From assembly GCF_031143425.1 (NCBI RefSeq), contig NC_090446.1:1028723066-1028787065 (forward strand): 64,000 bases of DNA, written 5' to 3'. Each line of letters starts with the position of its first letter. The first letter of the stretch is position 1. The translations under genes and the position numbers were made by a program. Below the pieces are notes generated by a model, which searched no databases, was not told the origin of the DNA, and worked only from the letters and a program-made list of their open reading frames with translations. The DNA comes from Pleurodeles waltl. Taxonomy: Eukaryota > Chordata > Amphibia > Caudata > Salamandridae. Below are positions 22,414 to 32,795 of the stretch, piece after piece.

Positions 22414-24748
22414 ATGGCTCGTTCGTCTGGGGAAAGGGCCCCTGCCTTCACATCGGAGGAGTTGGAGAAACTCGTGGACAGGGTCCTCCCCCAGTACACG
22501 CTACTCTACGGTCCTCCAGACAAACAGGTAAGTACACAGGGAGCATGTTGTATGGGCTATGCCTGTGTGGAGAGGGCTGGATGCAAGAAGGAAGGGGGCA
22601 GAGTGCTGCGTGCATGAAAGATGGTGAATGCATGTGCCACATGGCAAGGGTAGGAATGGGGGCCAATCACTGTGACGGTGCAGTTGGTAATGACTTCACT
22701 TTTTCCCCTGTACATTTCATGTAGGTCAGCGCCCACCAGAAGAAAGATATTTGGCGTGCCATCGCCAAGGACGTCCGGACCCTGGGGGTCTACTACAGAC
22801 GGAGCACCCACTGCCGGAAAGGATGGGAGGACATTCGCCGCTGGAGCAAGAAGATGGCGGAGGCTCAGCTGGCAACCCACCCCACCTCTGTAGAGTGCCA
22901 AGTACAGCTATTCATGCCCTTGTGTCATCTATGTGTGCAGATGTCATCCATAGCCTTGCAGGCAATTTCCCAGGAATTGAACAGTGGAGCCCAAGAGCGC
23001 GGCATAGTGCAGGGGGCTTCTGTGTCTGTCGTGTCCGCCAATGGTAGCGGTAATCCATGCACTCAACATGTCTTTCTTCTGTTGTCCCCCCCGCTTTTTG
23101 TGGTCTCCCTGTGCTTGTGTGCATTAGCATCATCAGGCGGAGGGGCAGTAGCACCGGAGCACGAGGGAGCTGCATCCCACATGGCCCTGGAGGGCGAGAC
23201 TACGGACTCGGAATTCACCAGTGGGACGGAGGGCAAGGGGAGCTCCACGGCGGGGACAGGAGCTGACACCAGCGACACGGACTCGTCCTCTGATGGGAGC
23301 TCCCTTGTGGTGGCGGCAACATCTGTGCCCCCCGCATCTACAGGTACAGCCGCCACCCCCCCTACCAGCACCGCCCTCCCAGCAGCCCCTCAGCCTTTGC
23401 CCTGTGCCCGCTCACCCAGGAGGGTGGGCATCACCTTCGCCCCAGGCACCTCAGGCCCTCCCCCAGTCACCCCTGCTGCCCTCAGTGAGGAGGCCATTGA
23501 CCTCCTCAGGTCCCTCACTGTTGGGCAGTCTACCATTTTGAATGCCATCCAGGGTGTAGAAAGGCAGTTGCAACAAACAAATGCATTCCTGGAGGGCATT
23601 CATTCTGGTTAGGATGCCCTTCACCAAGCTTTTCAGACTCTGGCCTCAGTACTGATGGCAGCCATTGTCCCCGTCTCTAGCCTCCCCCCTCCAACTTTCT
23701 CCACCCAGACCAAATCCCCTGTACCTCTGCCTATCCCAAGCACACCATCAGACCAGCCTGCACACACCTCAACACACAAGGGAAGCTCAGGCAAACATAA
23801 GCACCACACATCCCACAGGCACTCACGCAAGCAACACACACATGCAGACACACCAACGTCCACTGCCTCCACTGTGTCCCCCTCCTCGTCATCTCCCTCC
23901 TCCCTCCCAGTCTTGTCTACACTCACACCTGCATGCACTACCTCTACAGCCACTACGTCCCTCACCAGCACACCCACCAGCACACCCCGCTCACGTGCAG
24001 TCACAACCCCCACTACCATTCACACGTCCCCTGTGTCCTGTCCCAGTGTGTCTGTGACACCCCCTCCCAAGATACACAAACGCAGGCACACACCCACCCA
24101 ACAGCCATCCACCTCACGACAGCCTCCAGAGCATGCACCTTCACCCAAAGTCACCAAACGTACACCTCGTACTACCACCACCTCTTCCTCCACTCCCAAA
24201 CCCCCTCCAGCTACCCATCCCAGTGTGTCCAAAAAACTTTTCCTGTCCACCCTTGACCTTTTTCCCACACCTCCCCCACCCCGTCCATCTCATAGGTCCC
24301 GAAGTTGCACCTCAGCCACAACATCTCCGGGACCAGTGGTGCCTGTAGTCACCAGTATGTGGAGTGCACCGGCCACCAGGACAGCCAGTGGCACGGAGCC
24401 ACAGCACAGACAGTCCCCCACCTGTGAAGCATCAGAAGTTGGCCAGTGCCCGGTGGGAGAGGGGGAAGACTCCAGTCACCAAAGCCGCTCCCAGGGGTCC
24501 CGTTGGGAGTGTGGAGTCAGCTGTGACACCTTCCAAGATGGGGGAAGGACCACAAGAAACCCGGCAAGTCTGGGAAGAGCAGCACGGCGGAGAAGACCGC
24601 CATCATCCCCGTTGGCCAGGAGGCTAGCCCCAGCCCAGCTGCCCAGGAGGCCACCGCCAGCCCCAGCCCTGCTGCCCAGGAGGCCACCGCCAACCCCAGC
24701 CCAGCTCTCCAGGAGGCCACCGCCAGCACCAGCCCTGCTGGGCCATAA
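22414..24748 (+). pseudogene. MybB: large Myb/SANT-like Harbinger protein, copy 2, broken
   Basis: Exon 1 (22414-22527) encodes MARSSGERAPAFTSEELEKL, the first part of a Myb/SANT-like domain that is missing from copy 1. The intron is 22528-22724. Exon 2 from 22725 encodes HQKKDIWRAIAKDVRTLG and CRKGWEDIRRW. Near 22871-22876 about 250 bp present in copy 1 (the end of exon 2, its donor and part of the intron) are deleted. Exon 3 from about 23128 encodes the acidic Ser-rich part, the LLRSLTVGQSTILNAIQ helix, then TAG at 23610-23612 (from CAG), then the Ser/Thr/Pro tract. A two-base loss near 24391 shifts the frame. The repeat tail ends at TAA 24746-24748. The function is unknown beyond probable DNA binding. 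Confidence 0.78.
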
Positions 24749-25060
24749 AGGACCACCAGCTCAAGCCCCGCTGGGCCATGAAGGACCGCCAGCAGAAGCC
24801 CCTCTGGGCCATGAAGGACCGCCAGCACCAGCCCCGCTGGGCCATGAAGGACCGCCAGCACCAGCCCCGCTGGGCCATGAAAGACCGCCAGCACAAGCCC
24901 CGCTGGGCCATGGAGGACCGCCAGCACAAGCCCCGCTGGGCCATGAAGGACAGCCAGCACCAGCCCCGCTGGGCCATGAAGGACCGCCAGCACCAGCCCT
25001 GCTGGGCCATGAAGGACCGCCAGTACCAGCCCCGCTGGGCCATGAAGGACCGCCATCTCA
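24610..25060 (+). repeat. 33-bp minisatellite grown from the MybB tail repeat
   Basis: From 24738 ten units of exactly 33 bp follow one another, each with gggccatgaaggaccgccag. The preceding 130 bp are 30-33-bp units with aggaggccaccgccag that still encode the MybB tail. In the MybB frame each later unit contains a TGA, so the array lies past the coding end. The 173-255-codon frames seen on the minus strand here are products of the stop-free periodicity. Confidence 0.9.
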
Positions 25061-25545
25061 AGCACCGCTGAACAGGGCACCGCCATCTCAAGCACCGCTG
25101 AACAAGGCACAGCCATCTCAAGCACCGCTGAACAGGCCATCTCAAGCACCGCTGAACAGGGCACCGTCATCTCAAGCACCGCTAGCCCATGAGCGGCAGG
25201 GGCACTGACGCAACTGGGTCCGTCATGGGGCGAGTGATGCACTCTGGGCACCAGTCCCCCTCCAGAACCAGTGGAGACTGTCATCCACTACCTCTGTCCT
25301 TCACAGGATGAAGCACTCTGGGCACCAGTCCCCCTCCAGAACCAGTGGAGACTGTTATCCACTTGAGAGACTGTGGCTTTGCACTCCCCAGGATTGAACA
25401 GTGGGCAAGCCACCCACTGTAGAGACTTGAGAGACTGTGGCTTTGCACTCCCCAGGACTGAACAGTGGGCAAGCCACCCACTGTAGAGACTTGAGAGACT
25501 GTGGCTTTGCACTCCCCAGGATGTAACAGTGGGCATTGGATTTGG
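25047..25545. repeat. 30-, 74- and 64-bp minisatellites of Harbinger copy 2
   Basis: About four 30-bp units with ccatctcaagcaccgctgaa run to 25185. Two 74-bp units with ccagaaccagtggagactg (25255-25355) follow, then three 64-bp units with ctgtggctttgcactcccc (25355-25530). They mirror the arrays of copy 1 in reverse order, with different copy numbers. Confidence 0.88.
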
Positions 25546-26367
25546 CGTCGTGCACTCAAGCGGCTGAGGTGCCCCCCCTTTCCCTCCCCCTGAGGTGCCT
25601 GTTTTCTTGCTGTCTGATGCCCCTGCAGTGTTCTCTCCGTCATGGTCGGGGATCTTGTGTGGGCCTCGCCCATACCGTGTGGTCCCAGTGTTCCATGGAC
25701 TTTCTTTGTGCAGTACCTGGACTACTATGCCTGGTGTTTATTTTGTACATTGTGTATATATATATTTCTGCCTACTTGTTTTTAATATATTCCGATGGTT
25801 ACACTCATTTTCTTTGGTCTTTGCATTCTTCCGGGGGGGTTTTGGAGGTGTAACTGTGATGTATTGCTATGCATTAGTGTGTGTGTTGTGGTGGGTGAGG
25901 GTGGGGGGGTTGCGTGTGTTTGTCCCTGTTTTTTGCCTCCCCCCTCCCCTGTGTCGTAGGTGCTGTACTCACCGTGGTCTTCGTCGCCGGTGTTCGTGCT
26001 CCTGGTAGAGGAGCAGGAAGACTATCGCAGGTAGAATTTGGAGTTCCGGTTCCATGGTGTCCTCGTTCCTCGTGGAGTGTGTAGAGGTGAGCGTTTTCCC
26101 ATCGAAATTCCTGTTTCTGCCGTGTTTTTATCTGCGGTGAATCCGCCCCGGAAAAGGTGGCGGATTGGCCTGTCATAATAGTGTGGTCGGTACATTGTCT
26201 CCCGTCTGTCTGTTGGCGGTGACCGCCGCGCTGTTTGTTTGTACCGCTGTGGCGGTCGGAGTGTTAAAGTGGCTGTCTTTGTTGGCGGTTTCCTCCACGG
26301 TCGTAATTGCAATTTTTTCCGCCGGCCTGTTGGCGGTTTGCCGCCGCTTTAACACCGTCCCCCAGGG

Positions 26368-26381
26368 TTGTAATGACCACC
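26368..26381 (-). repeat. Right terminal inverted repeat of Harbinger copy 2
   Basis: Complement of GGTGGTCATTACAA, followed by TCA. The adjacent 110 bp match 6505-6610 of copy 1 in reverse complement, including cgccgctttaacaccg. Confidence 0.93.
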
Positions 26382-26384
26382 TCA

Positions 26385-27865
26385 GTGACTTGGTATCTGT
26401 GTCCTAAAAAATATTTGTAAAAATAGTATAAGGTAGCAGGGTAGCGGACACTCAGAGCCCTGGCATTTGTAGCAAAGTCTCTGAGAGGCACCCTGGTATC
26501 AAAAGTTTTAAAGAAAAGATATTGTGCTGCAGGTACCCCAGTATTCCTAAGGGATCAAGTGAGGCCCTCCCTTGCGGTACCACGGTACTCCTGTGGGAGC
26601 TACCACTCAAGCTTCACCCAATTTCACTGCAGTACTGTGCAAAATTTCTCAGGGAGGGAAGTCTGCATGCTTGCACTGTAACACAGCAGCATACGGGTAG
26701 AACGTGAGTGGCTGGTACCATAGCACCAAAAACAAAATTAAAAGAAATGTGGGTTGGGCATCTGCTGAGAGATGGGCATCTGTGGAGGATTGAGCCCCAG
26801 GCCATGGAAACTGAAAGTGCGTGCACAGGGGATGTGATGAATAAATATGGCATTTTTGGACCCAGGGCCTGACTGGAGGACAGGGCCTACTGCCAAACCC
26901 TGGCTGTGCACAGCTGTCGGCTGCAGGCAGCACAAATGGCGGAAGGCCTTGTGCAGCAGTGGGTTGGCCACTCATGGCAAGGTTGAGTGGAGGGCATAGT
27001 CTGGCCAGTTCCTGCCACCCTTTGCTGTGCATGGCCTTTAGCCATGCACATCCGGGCTTTAGCTGTCCATGGTAAAGTTGGGTGGAGCTTTATGGTTAGG
27101 TATGGTAATATGATCGTTCCTCATGTAAAAAAACAGATTTTTTTTGCAAAAAGAAATGTTAACATGACACTATAGTTAGGTATCTTCCCTTAAGTACAAA
27201 AAACCCTAGAAATTACCTGAAAAACATACAAAGGCTATAGTGATGTTATAGATAGGTGTCAAAGTAAGTTAAAAACTAACGGTTACCAATGAAAAACCAC
27301 CACAAATTCATCAGTTATATTTCACTGAGCTAACTAACTATAACTTGCCATGCACTGGTTATGATCTCACATATTACATCACTCATGGCGTTAAATGACA
27401 CCATTGATGACATCACTGATATGATCTCGAAGTATATCATTGATGACTTCACTGATGGCTTCATGCAATCATTTTGACACCGTCCTATATGGTTTGTTGA
27501 CTTTTACTAATTCAACATGTTATATCTATTGGACAATTTCCTAGTCCCATAATAGAATTACCATTTTAACACCTAACACTGGACCTGCAATTTTTAGGCA
27601 CAAGTTTGACAGGTATACAGTTGCCACTGTAAAGACCGGGGCTGGCTCCTTTTCAGTGGCTCCAGGGCATAGCCATGCCACTTTTGAGCTAAATTAAATT
27701 ATTGCACAAATTAAACTACACCTATGCAAATGAGATTATACATGACTATGAGGCAATGGGTCCACTTCGAAGGTAGCATAGGTCATGTGAGAATACACTT
27801 CAGCACACAAAGATGTGCCTAAGTATATACTGACTACATAGGTGAGAATGATCTAGCCATATCAG
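26385..27865. other. No gene recognised
   Basis: Mixed unique-looking sequence. Open frames of up to 127 codons at 26649-27032 lack family motifs and any exon arrangement. No RNA gene or clear repeat is seen. Confidence 0.55.
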
Positions 27866-27873
27866 GTTATACC

Positions 27874-28214
27874 CAGTGCTTAATCTGAGCCGGTGGTTTC
27901 CAGTGCGGGCACCAGCACTTATTTTTGAGGGGCGGCATTTATTTTTATGTCTCAAGCATTTACTGTGAGCAAAAGACACATATGGGAAAGACGAAGGAAG
28001 AGAAAAACGAAAAGGTGTCACAAAGGGAGAAAGCAGAAAGCTGCAAAAGTGAGCTCAAGGGGCAGGGGTGACTGTGAATTGATTAAGGAGCCCCTAGATG
28101 GCTTTAGGATTACGCTGCCTCGGTATTCCGTGCTCACACATTTAAGTGCACCAGCCGCATGTTTCAGAGGAGAGCTTTGAGCACTGGCACATTTTATGTA
28201 CAAATTAAGCAGTG
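27874..28214. mobile_element. hAT-like non-autonomous element, 341 bp
   Basis: The flanks carry the identical 8-bp GTTATACC at 27866-27873 and 28215-28222. The left end CAGTGCTTAATCTG pairs with the right end (complement of CACTGCTTAATTTG). An 8-bp duplication and CAGTG-type ends are typical of the hAT superfamily. There is no transposase. The interior has a degenerate palindromic relation near gagc and gctc. Confidence 0.85.
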
Positions 28215-28327
28215 GTTATACCTAATCGTATTAAGCTATGCCAACCCTTGTGCAGCGGTTTCTGGAGTGCGGAGTCATCATCTGGTACTAATGCAATAAT
28301 ATAATAGCAGCAAACTATACTGCCCCC

Positions 28328-28369
28328 CACACACAAGCGCGCGCACACACACACACACACACGCACACG
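28328..28369. repeat. CA dinucleotide repeat
   Basis: About 40 bp of (CA)n with GCGC interruptions. Confidence 0.9.
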
Positions 28370-30230
28370 TTTACCCTTTTGAAGAATACTGAAAGTTTGA
28401 AACACGTGTCAAGGGCTACTAGGCACATTGTTGCGCTTGAACATGCAAGTAACCACTCTCAACTGTGAGTAAAAGATTATTTGACTACATGTACCAGCAA
28501 GCATTGGGTAGCAGTGGGACAGTCTTGCCACTGCCATTCCACCTCTTCATATGCGATGCATGTGACATGATGGTTGTTCCTGGACATATAGAGTCGGCAT
28601 GTAGGCATCTGCGGCTGTTCCTGGCCATTTGAGGTTAATCGCCAGAGGTGATAGGACAATGGACTAATATATCAACTGAAGGGGTCAGTGGGGTCAGTGT
28701 GGTAGCCTGCTAGCCACGTGTTTGAAACTTAGTGATGCCTCTCATCCTGAAACTTGCTGATGCCTTTCATCCTTTGCCAGCTGAATAAATTAGTAAGATT
28801 GAGATGGGTGGATGCAACAGACACCTTTCATAGTATTTTAAGAATGTGACAAAGCTCTTTCACGCAGTTATCGATATTAATAACCTCACCACTACATTCT
28901 TTACTCTCAGGTGTTATTTTTAGTAGCGTTCTTTAAATGAACCATGGTTTAATGACTTTCCTTCTATTTTCCACACAAATAATGTGCCAACTTTTAGCTT
29001 TACTTTGTTTGTTGTCAGGGATGTTGCTTTACATAGGCCAGCTCACGCACCTGCTCGTTCGGATGCAATCTGAAACTGTCACCAGGCAGCTGAGAGTGGG
29101 ACTTGTGCCAAACACGTGCATGCCAGTTTCTAAATCAACCAGGCCTCTATAGACACCTGTACAGGGCAGGGTGCCAAGGCCTGCTGAACAGCTATTTAGC
29201 TTGCCCTTCAACTTAGTACGCGTGTTGGCAGTGTGTTTTATTTCCAAAGTTCTGAACCCTTTCTGTCACATTGTTATTTGTAACAGATTTCAAAACACTC
29301 AGCTACGGGTATTAACATGACGCTTTCAATTCTGTGTGCTGTAAAGAGTAAGAGTTACTGTGACCCAAACTGAATGAAATTCACTTTATATGCTTCAGAA
29401 AGACTGAAGGCCAAGTTTGCTGTATCAGAAGTCAAACTCAACAGATACAGGTGACACCAGATGTGAACAATGTGCATTTAACTTGCTCAGTCACATTCTA
29501 TGCTATGGTAAGACAATAAACCGCTACCAAAAAATAACAGCTGAAGGACAAAAAAACACCACAAATTGCTGTCAAGCAACCCTTTGCCTAGAAAATAAAT
29601 GCAGAATCAGAGAGATTTTAAAATATGCATGATGTGCCTCCACATTTTGGAGTTTTTCAATATGTCAATGCTTTCAGCAGAGTGTCTTTGCAACAAGTAT
29701 TGAGAAACTCAGTCATTTTGGTCTTTTGCATAAATACATATTTCTGGTGTTGTACTAGTTTGGCAATTAGTCATTTTGATCCCAGCGGCATGGTCGTTGG
29801 GGGCACGTGCACAAAGTTGTGAACACCCACTGAAAAAGAAATGCTGCTGCTCCAGCCCAGGTTTATCAGAGTTGCAGGTGAAGTACAATTTTGCCAACTG
29901 GAGTACCTTTCGTAAATTGAATACAAATGCAATTTTCTAGAGTTAGCCTCACAATTTGGTTATAAGTTGTGTGTTTAGTCCTTTGCTGACCATGTGAAGG
30001 TGCTAACCTGGCAGGATGGACAGCAATAAAGTGGCCGTTGTTCTAAAGCGAAAAGTGGGCAGAAAGAGGGATGGAGTTAACTTAGGATCCCCTGAGAGCT
30101 ACAAATGAAATGATTGCCAGGTTCTGCCTGGTTCCACCTAGAAGCCTCTCCTGTACAGGCAACAGGACTTATTGCAGGTGACCCTACCAGGAACCTGAGA
30201 TGTATACTCATCTCCTTCCCATATTCATTG
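28370..30230. other. No gene recognised
   Basis: No frame above 72 codons, no RNA gene and no terminal repeats. It is probably old unique or decayed repeat DNA. Confidence 0.55.
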
Positions 30231-30235
30231 CTCCT

Positions 30236-32363
30236 TGTTAGAATTTGGGTTTCTGGTTGACGGAGCTCTATACCGTGATCAAGCAGGAACCCCACTACTT
30301 GTCAGAGTAAGTCACTAACAAACTCTAAATGAACATGTGCTCACCCTCTGATAGCGTGGCACAGAGCAGTCAGACTTAACTTAAGATGCAATGTGTAAAT
30401 TATTTGTGCAATACTTCAAACAGTAAAACAGTGAAAACAACATACAAAAAAATACAACACCTAGTTAGAACAGTAGAGCTTAATTAAATGAACAAAACAA
30501 ACCCAAAACAACAAAACTCCAGTGAGAAGAATAGGAGTTATGTACTTTTAAAGAATAAACTGAAATGCACGGCTTGGAAGCATAAAACACCAACTAGGAC
30601 TATCTGATCATGCTAGGCCGGGCCAAATCTGAAAGCTCAGGCTGACCGTGATGCAGCATGGGTTGGAAACAAGGACTAGCCTTGGTCCAGTACAAACTAC
30701 CTTGTTTGTGACGTAGTCGAGGGAGATGCGAGGAGAAGTGTGGCAATGCGTCATAATAGATCCTTAGGATGGAGGCAATGCGTTGGTTCCTCGCCGGATA
30801 TGTGTTGGAGATGGAGGCGATGCACCAAGTCGTCAGTGATTCATTGCATTCGACCCTTACGGCAGAGGCGATGCATTGGCATTGATGGAGATGCGCCAGA
30901 TCCGTGTGGTGCCACAGTGTTGATGAATGGATTCTTGTGGAAGCAACACTTTCTACCCAATTCCAAGGGCCCAGGATGAGATTGCACCACTTGGCAGGGC
31001 AAGACTCTTTGATGACAGAGTCCAGTTGCTGTAGCAGGTGAGTTGGAAGACTTTTATGTCCCTGAGACTTCAGAAAATAGGAGGCCAGTCAAATGGCCCC
31101 TGGAGCCATTGTGGGTGTTGGGTTCAAGTGATGTGGGTCCAGTCCTTCTCACCCAGGTAAGAAGGGCAGCAGGATACAGGTCAGCATAGCAAGAAAGCAG
31201 TTCTTCCAGAACAGCAGTCTACCAGCATGGCACTCTTTAACAGCACCACAGTCCTTCTTCCTCATATCCAAAGGTTCAGAAGTGTACTGATTTGATAGGA
31301 CCAGAACTCCAGTTCTGATACACAATGGTGCCTTTGAAGTGGGAAAAAGTCAAAGAAGGGCTTTGAATTGCACAGAGGTCCTTTCTTCCTGCCCATGCTC
31401 CAGACTCACTACAGGGGGCTAAGCAGTCCTTTGTGTGGGGACACAACACAGCCTATTCAGATGTGTGAGGATGTGGCCAGCTCCTCCCTCCTATACTGCC
31501 CAGGATGGGCCATCAGAATGTGGATGGCCCGTCAGTCACACCTAAGTTTCCTTTCTTTGTGGCTGTCTAGGGAGAATGAATAAAGCTCAGCTGTCACCCA
31601 CCCCAGACGTGTTTCGGAGACAGTCTGCAGGGCATGTAGGGCTAAGAGAAGTGTCAACTTTCTAAAAGTGGCATTTTCAAAATTGTATCATTGAATCTGA
31701 CTTCACAATTAAAGAGGATTTATCATTACAATTCCATAGGTACTAGCCATGACAGGTCTACCTCCTCCCAATCAGATATTACAACTTATTAAATGTAATA
31801 AGGAATACCCAATGTTATCCACTGAAAGGAAAGGGCCTCACATAAGTGAAATATGAATTTGGTAGTTTATCACTAGCAGGACATGTAAAACCCAAGTGTA
31901 CATGTCCTTCCTTTTAATTATACAGCTCCCTGCCCTACGGGCTACATAGGGTGTCTTATATGTAATGAAGGGGGTGTTTTAGGGCTTGACAAGGGTTTTA
32001 AATGTCAAGTAGACATGGCAGTGTAACTGCATTCAAGCTACAATGGCAGGTCGGAGGCAAGTTTTAAAGTGCTATTTAGGTGGCTGGCAGAAGTAGTGCT
32101 GCAGGCCAACTTCTAGCATTTAATTTACAGGCTCTGGGCACATGTAGTGCACTTTACTAGGGACTTATAAGTAAACTAAATATGCCAATTTGGTATATAC
32201 TAATCTAACCATATTTTAGGGACAGAGCACAAGCACTTTAGCACTGGTTAGCAGTGATAACGTTTACAAAGTCCTAAAGCCAGCAAGACAAATTCAGCAA
32301 AAAAGTGGCAGGAAAAAGGCAAAAGGTTTGGGGGTGACCCTGCAGAGAGGGCCCTTCCCAACA
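30236..32363 (+). mobile_element. Solo LTR, family A, complete (2,128 bp)
   Basis: It starts TGTTAGAATTTGG and ends CCTTCCCAACA, with CTCCT on both flanks (30231-30235 and 32364-32368). TG...CA ends and a 5-bp target duplication are the marks of an LTR integrated by a retroviral-type integrase. No internal region adjoins it, so it is a solo LTR left by recombination. Inside, the first 0.9 kb contains dispersed gatgcg/gcgatgc words; the last 0.7 kb is shared with the copies at 1-1174, 50336-51530 and 59150-61068. It has no coding capacity. It is unusually long for an LTR. Confidence 0.88.
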
Positions 32364-32790
32364 CTCCTCTAACCAGTAAACAGAAGCACTGGTTGCCCTA
32401 TAACTGGTGGCACTGCTAACAGAGAAACAATGGAGAAAGAGAGAAGGAGATTTAAGAGCAGAAAAGATTAATGAGGAGGCAGAGAGGGAAAAAAGGAGGG
32501 AAGAGAGCAGGGGCAATAAAGTTGAATTTTGAGGCTCGGGTACATCTGTCATTTGTGTGATGGTGCAGTGGTAAATATCCAAGTTGAAGGGGCTCAGTGC
32601 ATCCAATTATTGCTGAATTTTTCTTCTCTAGGAATGACCGGGGAGGGAGTGTTCTGCTTTACTTCAGACAGAGAGGGAACAAAGCGAAAGGAATGCAAAG
32701 AATGCAGCAATCTTAGTCTGAGTAATTAATTTATTAAGACACTTCCCAGGTTACAAAAAGGTAAACATTTGAGCACTTAATGTGAATGCA
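32364..32790. other. Short spacer between two solo LTRs
   Basis: Purine-rich, no gene or known repeat seen. Confidence 0.5.
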
Positions 32791-32795
32791 GCAAC

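Larger units (their letters stand above)
18253..26381 (-). mobile_element. PIF/Harbinger DNA transposon, copy 2, inverted, three-gene type
   Basis: The element is bounded by GGCGGTCATTACAA at 18253-18266 and the complement of GGTGGTCATTACAA at 26368-26381, with TCA on both flanks (18250-18252 and 26382-26384). It is the same family as copy 1 but turned around. It reads MybA on plus (18838-20347), transposase on minus (20827-22235) and MybB on plus (22414-24748), followed by minisatellites. The different target duplications show that copies 1 and 2 inserted independently rather than by inverted duplication. Strand is given relative to the transposase. Confidence 0.93.

Noticed and set aside
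24517..25284. Long minus-strand frame of 255 codons with a GLVLAVLHGPA repeat
   Set aside because: It is produced by the stop-free 33-bp minisatellite on the non-coding strand; units vary freely and no ancestral frame in copy 1 corresponds to it.
6491..26381. One giant element of 19.9 kb (Maverick-like) spanning both Harbinger copies
   Set aside because: Internal TIRs and two different 3-bp duplications define two separate elements, and no Maverick genes such as polymerase B are present.
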